Source of the DNA: Canna indica
Taxonomy: Eukaryota > Streptophyta > Magnoliopsida > Zingiberales > Cannaceae
Assembly: GCA_034359265.1 (NCBI GenBank)
Contig: CP136890.1
Location: 26,888,501 to 26,952,500, forward strand
Direction: 5' to 3'
Length of the DNA stretch: 64,000 bases
Under the pieces are notes generated by a model, which was given only the letters and a program-made list of their open reading frames with translations, did not search any database and had not been told where the DNA came from. Position 1 is the first letter of the stretch, and each line of letters begins with the position of its first letter. The position numbers and the translations under genes were made by a program. Positions 11,302-23,589 of the stretch are shown in pieces.

Positions 11302-11690
11302 CTGTGTAAAACAAGTACATATATTTTTGTTGTCTATGGTCATAGTTTTATTTCTTTAGGAACTTTTGCCTGGGCAAATTATACTTTTAGCACTCTGGTT
11401 TCTTTGCACGTAACTATTTTTTCTCCCTCACAGGAGAATTTGTTGGGTTTACTGGTGCAAGGTTGGATGGGCCTAAAATGCTTGCATGTGGCCTTGCAAC
11501 TCGCTTTGTTTCCTCCATGGTGTAGTTTCCACCAACATTATATTTTCCATTAAATTTTGATATATGTTTCTTCCTTGATGTAGTATGCTCTTCTGCATGA
11601 AGTCACTCTTCTTTACCTTTGCAGTCTAGAGAATCTTGTTGCATCTATAGACTAAGCTTGAAGAAAGCATTTCTGATGAGTCCGAAAATT

Positions 11691-12777
11691 ACGTGTAGAT
11701 CCTTGTGCTTCTTTTATGTCACACTAATTGCTCCCAAGCTATTTAAGGACTGATTTAGAAAGTATTCCACATATAACATCCATCATATTGTGAACAGTTG
11801 TATATTGATTAAGGTCTTTGCCGCGCTTAGCTCGTTCTTTTGGGTCATGTGAATATTTGAGCCTTCAGTCAGATCTTCCGAGACAGACAGATGACGACAT
11901 ATTTATAGGTGTTATCCCTAGTATTTATGTGACTGGGTCTGCTAGATGCATTTCTTTGTTTTTTAAGCTTGAGTTTGCTTTGGATGTTGAGTGTTAAACA
12001 ACTGGAAACAAATCATTCTTTCTGTGTGTGTGTTCGATAGCACTACATTATATGCATTGGCCTAACTTGGTACCTTGGTTATATATCTTGTTTTTTATTT
12101 CTTGACAGAAGGGTGAATGCTGCAAATCGATCTGTATTAAAGTTATCAGTTATGCTGCCATATTTTTGCGGAAAAGAAGCCAATGAAGATTTATTCAACG
12201 TAAATGAGACCGTGAACTCTACCTTTCGATGCAGCAAAACTTCCTTGGGCAGGGTTGTACGGCATTTGATAGATATATGAAACTAAAGGTTAAGATCCCT
12301 ACTTCCATATGCCGTCAAATTTAAGGTATTAATTGAAGTTTTTAAGCATTATTGAACTATATGCATCTTGAACTGTTTTTGTCCAGTTGGGAGCTGAATT
12401 TTTGTTGATTTGGTGTGGGTTTTTAATTCACTTTCTGTAGTGTCTTAAATTCCTCTTTTGCTTATCTCAAAGTGAGATATATGAATTTATCGTATGTGAC
12501 TTGGAAATGTGGCTGTCAATAATTTTTCTGGGTCATAAAGAAGAACCATGTGCATATATTTATGTATGTGTGGGCTCCACCTCTTTCAATGTGATATGTG
12601 TATTCCTTTTCCTCAAAAAATGTCAATAATATTTATTCGTGGAGAGGATAGATTGTTCATCTAATCATCCAGTTGTCCTTTTCGACCAAAATCTTATCCA
12701 AATGCGGCTCAATCTAAGTCAAATTGTTCATTGTTATTTGTGTTATCACCAGATTCATCCCAAAAAAAATGAATTAA
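11691..12777. other. Intergenic / decayed 3' part of the hydrolase pseudogene
   Basis: No open gene is visible. Short blocks near 12118-12300 could be decayed 3' exons of the hydrolase-like gene (for example a Cys-X-Ala-Phe-Asp-Arg-Tyr-Met stretch), but the match is too weak to call. Confidence 0.35.
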
Positions 12778-12899
12778 TTTTTTTTTTCTCAAAAAATCAG
12801 CTTAAGGGCAGGTCATTGCCTCCAACAGGCCAGGAATATATTCCTCCTCTAGTCAGCAATTTTATTCTCATTCAAAATATAAATTTTTTTATACATCTC

Positions 12900-15800
12900 C
12901 TTATACTTCCCTTCTATAGGAAAAATCACTCCTACCTTACATGACCACACACTGGTTTCATTTACATTGAGTCCGACTTTTGTAAGAGCATGAGACTCTT
13001 TATTTACATTCCTATTTATATACCTGAAACTATACACAACTCCATCTTGCTTCATTGCTTGGATTTTCTTAATTTCACTCTTCATCGTCCATGACACTTC
13101 ATCCAAGTTATTCAGCATCTTCACAAGCTTTTCACTGTCAGATTGGACATGTCTATGCCTTTTTTTTTGCAGTTATCCAGTCCGAACCATATGGCTTGAG
13201 CCTTTGCATGCAGCGGATTTTGAGCTTTCCCATTGTTAAAACCAGCAAACTTGTACTCATCCTGCTTCTTTATCACAAAACCAAACCCAGCTTTCAAATT
13301 TTGTGCCCAAGTTGCATCAGATTGTAACACAGTTTCCTTCCTAAGTTTCATTCATTTCCACACTGTTACTTTCCATCTCCAATTTTTGTTTTACCTTTCC
13401 AATCTGATACTGCATTGTTTCTTCGTAAGCTTGGCTATATATTGCTCTGATCCATGTGTTCTGTTCCCCATGCTTAGTTTTGCTCCTATTTTTCCATAGC
13501 AACCAAAAAAGAGTTAGCTAGAAAAGCTTGTAGCCTTATTCCTGAAACCTTGTCATAGCTGTCTCCTTCATCAAGCCATCTTCCTTTCCCCATTCATTCA
13601 TGTATCTGAAACAAATGCCCAGGTTTCTCTCCACAGGTCTCCAGTATTCAATTGCAAACTCACATTTGATGAAGATGTGTTCTAAGTCATCTTCACCTCC
13701 TTTGCATACCCAGCATTTGTCCACATCACCACCCTTAAACCTTGTGAACCAGCCTGAAACTGTTAGTCTTTTCCATATAAGTTTTCATACAAAAGTTTTT
13801 ACTTTTTGACAAACCTTCATATTCCATATGACCCTCCAATTTATGTCAGGTCCAACCTCTAGTTCCTCTCTTCCTTTTATGAACCAATAAACACTTTTAA
13901 CTGAAATTTTCCCACTTTCATTCCCAGTCCAGACCCACAGATCTTTCCCTCCATTCATTTCAGGTTTCATAACCTCTAACTTCTCTTTTAACTCTGCCCC
14001 AAAGCATTTGTCAACTACTGTCCAATTCCAATCACTCCCATTTACCAGCTCATTTACCTTCTCAAACCTTTACAGCTCAGTGTTATTTATATACGTTGGC
14101 CAAACATTTAGAGGAATCTCTGATAACCATGGATCCCACAAAAGCTCTGTGTCTTTTCCATCTCCTATACACTTCCTCATTCCCTCTCTTACTTCTTTCA
14201 TGGAGTTATATATTGTCTTTGCCGGCCATGACATTTTGCTCTTTTGTACTTCCTTCCATGGGTGTCAAATCTCATATTTCTCTCTGTACAACGAAACCCA
14301 TAGTTTGTCTTCACCATTCAACAATTCAAAGACTTTCTTTGCACACATAACTTTCTTCATTACTGCCACTTCTCTTATACCCAGACCTCCTTGATTTTTG
14401 CTTGTTGTGACTCTCTTCCAACTCAACACGTTGGCTGACTTCCGGTTATTGTTTTTCGCCCAGAAGAAATTCCTAGCTGACCTATCAATCATTTGAATAA
14501 CTTTGTCATTTACCCATGATGTCATCAGAGTATATGTTGGAATAACACTTACTACTGAATTCAATAGTGTTGCTTTCCCTGCCCGAGAGATCATATTTTT
14601 TGCCCAGTGGTCAATTCTTTTATCTATCTTCTCACACAGCTTGACTTGGTATCTCATGCTTATCCTGCTTGGAGCCAAAGTTGATCCTAAGTATTGCATT
14701 GGGAACTTGCCTTCCTTTATGCCAAAATACTGACAAACTTTGTGCTTTATTTCTAGTTTACACTTTTCAAGGAAGAATAATTCAGATTTCATCCTATTGA
14801 CCATTTGTCCAGATATTTTGCAATACATATTCAGTATCTTCTTCATTCCTTTGCATGACTTTTCATTTCCTTTTATGGCAAAAATGATATCATCGGATGA
14901 CTGATTTGTATACCCTTCATTTTGAAAGGAATTATCATTCCCATCTCCACAGCTTTCCTTGTTATTGTAGTTAATGTCTCTTCCATTATGATGAATAGGT
15001 AGGGTGATAAGGGATCACCCTGCCTCAGACCTTTGTGGCTTCTAAATTGGTCAGATGTCTCTCCATTCATTTTACACTCAAAACTTATCTCCTCAATGCA
15101 GCACTTCACCCAATTGATCAATTCCCTGGGGAACTTCATCAACCCCATTACTTTATAAACAATACTCCATTCTATCCTATCATATGCCTTCTCTAAGTCT
15201 AGCTTTAGAATCACAGAAGGCTTCTTAGACTTAGATTTGTTAAAAGTATTTATCATTTCAGACACTACCAGTATATTGTCATGAATATTCCTGTTTGGTG
15301 TAAATGCTGACTGCTCTTTATTAATGACCTTTTGTATTACTCCTCTCATCCTATTAACAATAATTTTCGCAGCTACTTTGTATATCACATTACAAAGTGC
15401 TATAGGCCTGAACTCAGGTATCTTCCTTGCTTTTTTCTTCTTTGGTATGAATATTAGCATTGTGTCGTTCCATCCCTTTGGCATTTTATTCTTCTTGAAA
15501 ATACTTTCTAAGTCTCTCATCACTGATTCCTTCAAACAGTCCTAGTTCTGTAGGTAGAATTCTACTATATAACCATCATTCCCTGGACTTTTCCCCCTTC
15601 CCAGGCTATTCACTGCTTGCCAAGCTTCCTCCATAGTGACTTGTCTACTTAAAGATTCCATGTCTTCCTTCTTCAATTGTTTCCATTCTAATTCTTTTAA
15701 CCAGTCCATGTGAGCTTCCTCTACTCCATATTCCCAAAGTTTTTCATACCATTTTGCTAGTGCATTTGCCATTTCTTTGTTGTCAGTTATAGTTTTTTCT

Positions 15801-17003
15801 TCATCTTCTAGTTCCTCAACAAAACTACTTCTCCTCCTCATTTTCACTGAATTGTGAAAGAATTTTGTATTTTTATCACCACCCTCCAACCATTTTCTTC
15901 TTGACTTTGACCACCATTTCAGTTGTATTTGCCTTGTGAGTGTCATTAGCTTCCTGTTTAACATTTTTAGCATACCCACTTCCTCATCTGACAGCCAGCC
16001 ATTAGCATCCTTCTTTTCCAATTCGCTTAGTTCTTTCATAGCAGCTCTCAGTCCATTCTCAAGATTGCCTACCACATTCCTATTCCATTCTTGCAATTTG
16101 GTTTTGAGTTCTTCAAGTTTCTCCATTGTACTAGTCATTTCCTCATTCCTTCCCAGCCAAAATTTTGATACCAGTTCTTTAATACCTTCCTATTCTAGCA
16201 AAAAATGTTCAAATACAAAACTTTTCCTTGCTCCTCTTGCTCTTTTTTTATTGTCACAGCTTACTAACATTGATCTATGATCAGAATCCATCATTTGCAT
16301 GTGTTCAACCCTTATGTTGAAGTTCCATTCTACCCATTTTATGTTGTAGAGCACCCTGTCCAGTCTTGCCATTATCCTCTTGTCTCCTTGTCTTTTATTT
16401 GACCATGTAAAACGAGGTCCTACATAGCTAGCATCTTGTAACCCAGCTTTATTCATAAACTCTATGAAGTCCCAATTTGATTTTTTCAGTTGAAAAGGTC
16501 TGCCACCCCTCTTCTCACTAGCTTTTACTATACAGTTCATGTCCCCTGCAATGAGCCATGGAATGTTCGAAAGTTCTAGCTCACTCAGCCTCTTCCATAG
16601 ATATCCTCTTCTTTTGATATCTGTACTTGCATAAATTGCAGAAATCAGACAATATTTACTATTACTCAGTTCAACTACTGCATTAACAGATTGCTCATCT
16701 TTGAAAACCAAGCTTACTTTCACCTTTTCTTTCCTCCATAGTAGCATTATTCCACGATCTGCCTTTACTTTTAACAGCCTCTCCATTCCAATATCTACTT
16801 TTGTGTTTTATGTATTTATTACTTTCGTCCTCCTCCATATGTGTTTCTGCAAAGAATATGTTATCCACTTTGTGTAATTTCACTAATGTCCATAGGAACT
16901 TAGTAGCCTCCTCTTTTGCTGCACCTCTAATGTTCCATGATATTACTTTTAACATTATTTTGAGATTGTTATCATACTCATTCCTCCTTCCTTCGGGTCT
17001 CAA
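12900..17003 (-). pseudogene. LINE ORF2 polyprotein (EN-RT-zf-RNase H), frameshifted
   Basis: The endonuclease domain starts at about 16955 (MLKVISWNIRGA) and runs to 16190, with FAETHMEE, IAGDMNCI, and SDHRSMLV near its end (the SDH motif). The linker and RT cover 16138-14265: FRPIALCNVIYKVAAKII, LKLDLEKAYDRIEW and GLRQGDPLSPYLFI are all present. The catalytic (F/Y)xDD block is read as SSDDIIFA near 14890-14867, in a frame shifted from the upstream RT. A zf-RVT region lies at 13970-13536 (CWVCKGGEDDLEHIFIKCEF). RNase H lies at 13351-12900 (SDATWAQNLKAGFGFVI, ending NKESHALTKVGL). In the LINE cycle this protein nicks target DNA and primes reverse transcription. Frame breaks at about 15540, 14870, 13980 and 13530 mean no full product. 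Confidence 0.9.
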
Positions 17004-17484
17004 TCATCCCCATTAGCCTTTGTTTCATCTGAGAACATTCTTTTTTTTTTATTTTGACATTGCTAAATCCAATTGGAATGTTGATCAAGTTCTCATTGCT
17101 TTTTTTCCCTTTCCTTGTTTTCTTCATTGTTTCCTCCATATTTGTTGAACTTTCTGGGTCAGCCCAAACTCCAGAAAATCCTCCTCAGCAAACTTGTTTT
17201 CAAGAATCCTGGAGAATGATACTGCTAATTTTTCGGATAAGCTTTCCATGTTGTTTTGCTCTTTTATCTTCATCTTCTCTTTTGGTTTTGTATTTCCCTC
17301 ATTTATTGCCTCAAACACCATTTTTTCCATTCTTTTTTTGTTTTTGGGTTCCTCTACCATCATGCTACCCTTCTCAATTTCTTTTTTATCATTCATCAGC
17401 TGCATTGCCTTCTTTTTTCTGTTATCCTCCTGCTTATGGATAACAAGTTCTTTCTTTTTTTCCTGCATCCTTGTATCACTAGAA

Positions 17485-18799
17485 CTAGCATTTGACCCCT
17501 TTTTTGACATTATGCCATCTTACTTTGCTGTCTGCCATTACATTGTTGTTGCTGTTTTTCCTTAGGTCCTCTTCTTTCTCCTTGTTGTTTTCTTCAAATG
17601 TTGGGTTATTTAGAACCGTGAATGAATTCTTCATAGGGCTTCCTATCTTACCACCACCTCTGTTATTCTTTCTGTTCTTTTTTTGTACTTGTATCCAAGG
17701 CCCTAGTAGCCTTTCTTCCTTATCTACATTGTCTTCTACCTTTGCATTTGCCTCCTTTACATCTGAAGTATTTCTTGTTTCCACTGTCCTTCTCAGTAGA
17801 CAAATCTCTTCCCTGTGACCAATCCTACCACATCCATAACATATATTTGGTAAGTTTTCATAGGCAATAGTTTGAAAGAATCTACCATTTACTGTTTCTA
17901 TCCAAAAGCCATGTTCTAAAGGCTTTTTAATGTCAACCAATACACAAAACCTTGCAAACTTTCCTCTCTCCCCTGATATAGTGTAGTCATTAAATTTCAA
18001 TGGTCTTCCTATTACTGCAGCAATTAAAGGCAAAATACTCTGGTGCATGTATTCAAATGGAAGACTTGGTAGTTGTACCCATATGGGAATCTGACTTATC
18101 GACTCCTTTAGTGGTTGAAAGTTTTCTTTCCATTGGATTACTGACAGAGCTTGTCCTCTTAGGAACCAAGGTCCCCCTGCAAACACTCTCCAATATTCTT
18201 CCTCAGATGCAAAATTAAAAGCAAAAAAACTTCCCGACAAGTCAACAATTTTGCATTCAACATTAATCTTCCAAATTTTTGGTAGTTGCTCTTTAACTAA
18301 ACCCAGAGGGGGGTATTCTACCAAAAAATTTGCCATATAGAAGCCACTTACATTGATTTTTGGTTGATTCCATGTCCTTTTCTTCAATGAAAATCTTCCC
18401 TTTCGCTCCTTCTTGTATCTTCCTCATCTTCTCGTTCAATTCTTCTGAGTACCTCCATTCATCTTCCTTGTTTGTTCTTTTGAGAAGATCAGCCCACGAT
18501 ATTGGCTCAGTAAACTTTTTAGGGTTCCTGCCTTCATTCGTTGCCATCTGGTTTTGATCTTTGTCAATGTTCTTCGTCACCTTCTCTCCAACTGAGGATG
18601 TCGCCTTTGAAATACTCCCGCTTCCTTCCTCAGTCATCGGATCCGCCTGATCTGGTGGTTTCTTCAACCTCGGGATAAGCACCGAGGTTGAAGATTCAAT
18701 CGCCTTCTTTGTCGTCATTTGTCGCCTTTGCCACGTCAGCACATAGCTATTCTTTAATGGATGTTCAAATGCTGGTCTGGAATTAAATTGAAACCGCAT
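17485..18799 (-). pseudogene. LINE ORF1 (DUF4283 / zinc knuckle), frameshifted
   Basis: Two overlapping minus-strand frames form one original ORF. The first (18799-18293) has a Lys/Glu-rich N-terminus with WADLLKRTNKEDEW, and a better start may be the internal Met at 18718. It changes frame near 18380-18340, where both frames encode versions of the same YGKFFGRIPP / MANFLVEYPPLGL region. The second (18387-17485) holds the DUF4283 domain (FFAFNFASEEEYWRVFAGGP) and a CCHC knuckle (CYGCGRIGHREEIC). ORF1 proteins bind element RNA. A Lys-rich tail region (17510-17124, minus strand) is probably a shifted continuation. Confidence 0.85.
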
Positions 18800-18800
18800 A

Positions 18801-19588
18801 CTAAAATTGAATGAGGATTATTTACATTACCCATCCTAAACAACTATCTCCATCTTTATGAATCTATTCAAAAAATGATTTTGTATTAAAAAAATTTATC
18901 AACTAATTACATTTCATATTAGATTGATGACATGTGGATAACCGAAAATATTTTTGTTATAAAATAGAGTTGGAAGGTTTGTTAAGGATAATTTGGAATC
19001 TAAAGGTAAATAAGCATTAAAATTAGGGGGCATTTGGTATGCATCAATCTATTTGTATTATCGGTAATATGACTTAAATTTTCAAATCCACACATTGTCA
19101 TATTTGATTTGAATACTTTATCGGTAATTTAGATTGTCCAGATAATTCATATTACCACTTTGGTGATAATGTGGATAGTTCCTATGAGAGATGAGTACGT
19201 GGATTATCACCTAATGATTTTTTAAAATTTAATATTATTTATCTCTTTCATATGTTCTTCTCTGTATAAGGTATCATCGTGATTTTTTTATAATTTTTGT
19301 GAAGTCAAAAAAAAATACAAAATTAAATTATCATCTATATTGACTAAATATTATATTATTGATAAATTTAAAATAATAATTTATCTTGTGGTAACGTGAA
19401 TCATTATTATAATATTATAGAGCCAAATATAATCTTTAATTTGTAAGAGTAATTTAGTTGAAGAACACTATTATTGGCTTTTTGCGATCTCTTTTTTTCT
19501 CTTTTATGTTTTAGACGATAAGACGAAACAGTAAACATGGTATAGAAAATAAAAGAAAGAAAAGCCTCGTTTTTTTTTATGATGTGCG
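18801..19588. other. AT-rich intergenic DNA upstream of the pfkB gene
   Basis: No gene is seen. A block beginning GGGGGCATTTGGTATGCA (19026) looks like the start of a MITE, and GAGCCAAATATAATC near 19421 is only loosely its inverse, so no element is called. The stretch 19230-19440 is very AT-rich. Confidence 0.4.
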
Positions 19589-19596
19589 TATAAATA
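19589..19596 (+). promoter_or_regulatory. TATA box of the pfkB-type kinase gene
   Basis: TATAAATA lies about 97 bp before the chosen ATG at 19693, a normal plant TATA-to-start distance that leaves room for a short 5' UTR. It is the only good TATA match in the 150 bp upstream. Confidence 0.6.
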
Positions 19597-19692
19597 TAAG
19601 ATAGAGTGAGATGTGATAAGCCTTTTACCACGACGCACCTCCCTCTTCCTCTAAACCTGCGCCTTCTCCGCTTGCGCCTTTGGCGGCGGCCC

Positions 19693-22600
19693 ATGGCGCT
19701 CCCCTCTCATCTCCTCCTCCCCTCCCGCTTCCCGCCCCTCTTCAATTCCTCGCCCCCCTCCTCCTCCTCTTCCTTTTACGTCTTCGCTCATCCCCGCTGT
19801 CCTCTTCTCCGCGCCTGTAGAGACCAGGATATTGTTTTTGGCCTTACGACACACGGCAAGACGAATCTTAAGCTTAATTATGGTAGAAAGAGTCGTTGCA
19901 GCATATGCCCTCGCCCTCGCCATTCTCTAGGTGGCGGTCAGGCGGAGAGAGGTCCCTGCAGCGAGAGCAACCGAGATGAGGAAGACGAGGAAGAGCAAAT
20001 TGAGGATGAGGAGGTGCTGGCTTCCGTCGCGCCCGAGAGATGGGATGTCTTGGGTCTAGGACAGGCCATGGTAAGATTTTTTAGCTGCTTCTCCCTTCTT
20101 GCCCCTTCCTAGGTTTCATTTTTTTTTAGCGGACTCAGATGTAGCTCTCCTTTTTTCTTTTCTTGATCGAAAGTTGGTGACTTTAGCCCTTAAGTAAGCC
20201 ATGTAATGCTGAATTGCTAGTCAATTAGTAATGTACTATTGGAATTGCTTCTAGCCAAATGGCCACAGATAAATATCATGGAATGGATGCTTATGGTTGT
20301 GGTTTGGGATATATAGTATTAAATAATTTATGTTACTGTTGTTGCTCATCTTTTAGCTTTTGGACTCTACTAGGTGGATTTCTCTGGCATGGTTGATGAT
20401 GAATTCCTAGAAAGAGTTGGCATTGAGAAAGGCACAAGGAAAGTTGTTAATCATGAGGAGCGAGGCAGGGTTTTGAGAGCTATGGATGGTTGCAGTTACA
20501 AGGCTGCTGCCGGAGGATCTCTATCTAACACGCTTGTGGCTTTGGCAAGACTCGGCAGCCGGTCCATGAGTGGTCCTGACTTGAATGTTGCTATGGCAGG
20601 AAGTGTTGGTAGTGATCCACTGGGCAGTTTTTATAGGTAAATTTTCCCTCGAATGTTATTTAGTGCTATTCAGTTCTGCAATATTTTTTTCAATTAATTG
20701 GATAATATCACCAAAGCTTGTGAATGTTGTTTTATTAGTATTAAATTTGATTGGATGACCAATTTTCCCAAAAGCTTAAGCTGTTAGGAAAAAATACCAA
20801 TCTATGCATTTATATTCTTAACATTCTTCTTCACTTATGGGCGGGCAAATTTGAGGAGATTGACCCAAGCCCAACAAGTGGATCAACTTAATTGATGTGA
20901 GGGTATTTTCTTTAAATACCGGTGCTAGGAGGATTCGAATTCAAGACCTCATGATCTGATATCATGTTAAATTTGATTGGATGACCACTTTTCTCTAAGT
21001 TATTGATTTGTTCTTCTGCTTATCTATAGTGTAAGTATGATTTCCGAGATATTTTCAGGCAAGTTATTGCTGAAAAATAACAGGGTCAAATTGTTTTTTG
21101 ACAAATGAAGAAAAAGTTTCCTTTTAGTCAGCTTCTCCTTCAGAAAAACTTTGAAGTTATTGTTTGCCTTCGTTGTGTTCATAGTTGCAAATTATTTAGG
21201 CCAAGTCTTATGCATTTTGAATAAAATTTACAATATTTTTGTTACTTCATAAAATTTACAAGTCTTATGCTTTGTTCTAAAATTCAGGGAAAAACTACGT
21301 CGTGCAAATGTTAATTTCCTCTCTAAACCTGTGAAAGATGGTACTACTGGGACAGTTATAGTTTTAACAACTCCAGATGCACAACGCACCATGCTTGCAT
21401 ATCAGGTGATTTCCTTTTCTGGCTCAGATATTGCTGAATACGTCATTTATTTTCTCATAAAGCAGGAGAGGAAATAAGAAATAAGCTCTTTCAGATGCTG
21501 ATCTAACTTCCTTCATCTATGCATTTGCTTACAATGCATTTCATGCTTAGAAAATTGTCTTCTCAATTCAGTTCTATGATTTGTGTTCTCAGGGAACATC
21601 ATCAACTATTGACTATGATCCATACCTGGCTAGTATAATCTCGAAGACAAATATACTTGTCATAGAAGGCTACCTCTTTGAGTTGCCTCATACTATCAAA
21701 ACTATCACAAAGGCATGTGAGGAAGCTCGTAGAAATGGTGCACTTATTGCTGTAACAGCATCTGATGTTTCATGCATTGAGAGATGTTATGATGATTTTT
21801 GGTAAGCCCAGGAACTTAAGTGTCATTAAATTTCACTCTGGATTTTGGTTGTCAACTAATTACGGTTGAGTGCTTCAAAAATCATTCTAGCTCAAGTTAG
21901 TAAAAATGTGGACACGTGTTTAAGAGTCACAAAAGGATTCCTAAAATGGTGAACTTTTATACTTGATTTACCATTGGAAGATCCAAATAACATGATCTTT
22001 TAGTGGATTCAAATGGCTCTTCTGATCATTGTTTATTCACATATTAAAATTTAACACTTTCCTTTGTCAATCTAGAATATACTGATTCTGCACTTGACAG
22101 TTCCAAGAGAAAAAAATGAAACTAATCACTTTTGATCGTCAGGATTTACTCAGCAAATACAGAACCTCGGTTCTCTTCAAAAGGACTGTCGATCACTTTC
22201 TTTCTTGTCTCATTCATATAGCATTTTTTCTTATGTTCATATTCAACTCTATCACATGCATACATAACATAGGTATAACTGGATCTTAAAAAATGCTTGT
22301 TGTGGGCTATGTTCTTGTTTGGCATTTTAGCAATAATTCACATCTGCTATTTTTCTGTTCTAGCTATTTTACTGCATAGTAATTTCTTAAAATATGCTAG
22401 CACTGGGATAAGTGAGTTTACCCCAAATCTTTTGATAATCTACATTCTTTTTATGAACTTATCTTTGGATTTTTTTCCCCCAGGCATAAAAGACCAATAT
22501 ACTTTCTACATAAAATAAAAATAATGATCTTTGCTTTCATCATTCTGAAGGCTACCTCTATCTGTTGCTCTGATTCCCTCAAGGTCAATTGCTGATTAAT

Positions 22601-23138
22601 TTTGTGAAATGAAATAAGAGTTTAATAAACTTATAGTGCACTAGTACTTCTTATCCAAACTTAAAACTGCATCAATCATCTTTACAGGGAAATCATAGCG
22701 AACTTTGCAGATATTGTGTTTGCCAACAGCAATGAAGCAAGAGCATTCTGCAACTTCTCTAAGGAGAGCTCAATGTCAGCTGCAAGGCACCTGAGCCATT
22801 TTGTACCTCTGGTGTCTGTCACGGATGGGCCACGAGGCTCTTTCATTGGCGTAAAGGGTGAAGCAATATACATACCTCCATCTCCATGCATACCTGTGGA
22901 CACTTGTGGAGCAGGTGATGCATATGCATCAGGCATCTTGTATGGTATTCTTCGTGGGGCTTCCGATTTGAAAGGTATGGGAATGCTGGCTTCTCGTGTT
23001 GCAGCAGTTGTGGTTGGACAGCAGGGGACTCGCCTTCGTGTCCAAGATGCCTGCAGATTGGCGGAATCATTTGCATTTCATCTTGAAAGTTCAAATGTTC
23101 TACATGATGTTGGTTCCGACCATATCTCCAGCCTATGA
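19693..23138 (+). CDS. NARA5: Chloroplast pfkB-type carbohydrate kinase, NARA5-like
   Basis: Five exons: 19693-20070, 20374-20636, 21288-21405, 21593-21801 and 22688-23138. All introns are GT-AG and the joined frame is 472 codons plus stop. Residues 1 to about 50 are Ser/Pro/Leu-rich with few acids, like a chloroplast transit peptide; an acidic linker follows. The ribokinase (pfkB) fold starts at about residue 117 (RWDVLGLGQAMVDFSGMVDD). The sugar-binding AAGGSLSNTLVALARLG block and the C-terminal signature DTCGAGDAYASGIL, with the catalytic Asp of GAGD, are both present. Sequence and length match, from memory, Arabidopsis At4g27600 (NARA5), needed for Rubisco and photosystem accumulation; its substrate is not settled. 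An in-frame Met at 19606 is an alternative start, but the TATA box at 19589 argues against it. Intron 2 carries a SINE-like insertion. Confidence 0.88.
20741..20987 (-). mobile_element. SINE-like insertion with 21-bp direct repeats
   Basis: A perfect 21-bp direct repeat (beginning TTAAATTTGATTGG) at 20741-20761 and 20967-20987 brackets 205 bp within intron 2 of the pfkB gene. On the minus strand the insert begins with ATGATATCAGATCATGAGG, followed by a B-box-like GAATTCGAATCC. This resembles the 3' half of a tRNA in tRNA-derived plant repeats. The repeat length fits a SINE target duplication. A full A box is not present, so the copy would be 5'-truncated. Confidence 0.55.
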
Positions 23139-23541
23139 CCTCCATTTTGGTACTTAGGCTGAATACTATCTGCAAGCAGGATGATTCAAAAATTTGTACA
23201 TAAGCATCGTAAATCGTTATTCCCTGAAGATTGAGAGCAGATCAGGTGCTCGAGGATTTAAGTGGGGAAAGCATAGAGAAATTCAAGTTATGTCTTTTGA
23301 TCATAACAAGGATATCTCTGGGAGATGTTGGTCGTTTGATGCAAAGTTTTGCATCACTAAAGTGTTGGAATTGCATATTCTTCCACCCTACATCCCCTGC
23401 AGTAATGTTTCAAACCTTAGTGGTTAAGCATGCATTTCAAGTTGGCAAAGGATTAATTTATGAGAAAAGTTGGAAGTGTATTAATCAAACTGGAGTGAGT
23501 CCATATGATTAGGATTGTTGTTAACTTGTTTATCATTGTAG

Positions 23542-23588
23542 AATAAAAAGAAGCTGTTCATTTAGTGGATACATATATATATATATAT
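23542..23588 (+). promoter_or_regulatory. Possible poly(A) signal and AT microsatellite
   Basis: AATAAA at 23542-23547 is about 400 bp beyond the pfkB stop and could end that transcript. An (AT)8 run follows at 23573-23588. This rests only on motif and distance. Confidence 0.3.
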
Positions 23589-23589
23589 G

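Larger units (their letters stand above)
9857..11690 (+). pseudogene. 3-hydroxyisobutyryl-CoA hydrolase-like pseudogene
   Basis: Remnant of a crotonase-superfamily gene of the CHY1/HIBCH type, which hydrolyses 3-hydroxyisobutyryl-CoA in valine breakdown. Two exons are clear. Exon 9857-9940, after an acceptor TTGCAG, encodes VLVMPETGLAVVPDIGA, matching the family's MPET...FPDxGA active-site block with its Glu. It then loses frame (the family motif SYFLSRLPGFF is blurred), and the expected GT donor is TT. Exon 11434-11519, after CCTCACAG, encodes EFVGFTGARLDGPKMLACGL, then ATRFVSSM. A third piece (11627-11690) has a stop. The first half of the protein was not found. Introns are kept, so this is a decayed gene copy, not a processed one. 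Introns hold a duplication and a transposon end. Confidence 0.75.
12778..18800 (-). mobile_element. LINE (L1-type with RNase H), nearly complete, broken
   Basis: A non-LTR retrotransposon read on the minus strand from about 18800 to a poly(T) run at about 12778-12787, which is the poly(A) tail on the element strand. The order is ORF1 (DUF4283 plus CCHC knuckle), apurinic-type endonuclease, reverse transcriptase, zinc-binding RVT domain and RNase H. This is the layout of plant L1-clade LINEs that carry an RNase H domain. Several frameshifts and stops separate the parts. Full 5' and 3' order suggests a near full-length insertion that later decayed. No clean target-site duplication was found. 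Confidence 0.9.

Noticed and set aside
17054..17818. Phe/Ser/Leu-rich plus-strand open frames
   Set aside because: They are the antisense of the Lys/Glu-rich LINE ORF1, not genes.
19026..19435. GGGGGCATTTGGTATGCA start with GAGCCAAATATAATC end, a possible MITE
   Set aside because: The two ends are not proper inverted repeats and no target duplication was found.
20874..20966. tRNA gene in the NARA5 intron
   Set aside because: Only a tRNA 3'-half-like sequence is present, with no full cloverleaf; a SINE fragment explains it better.
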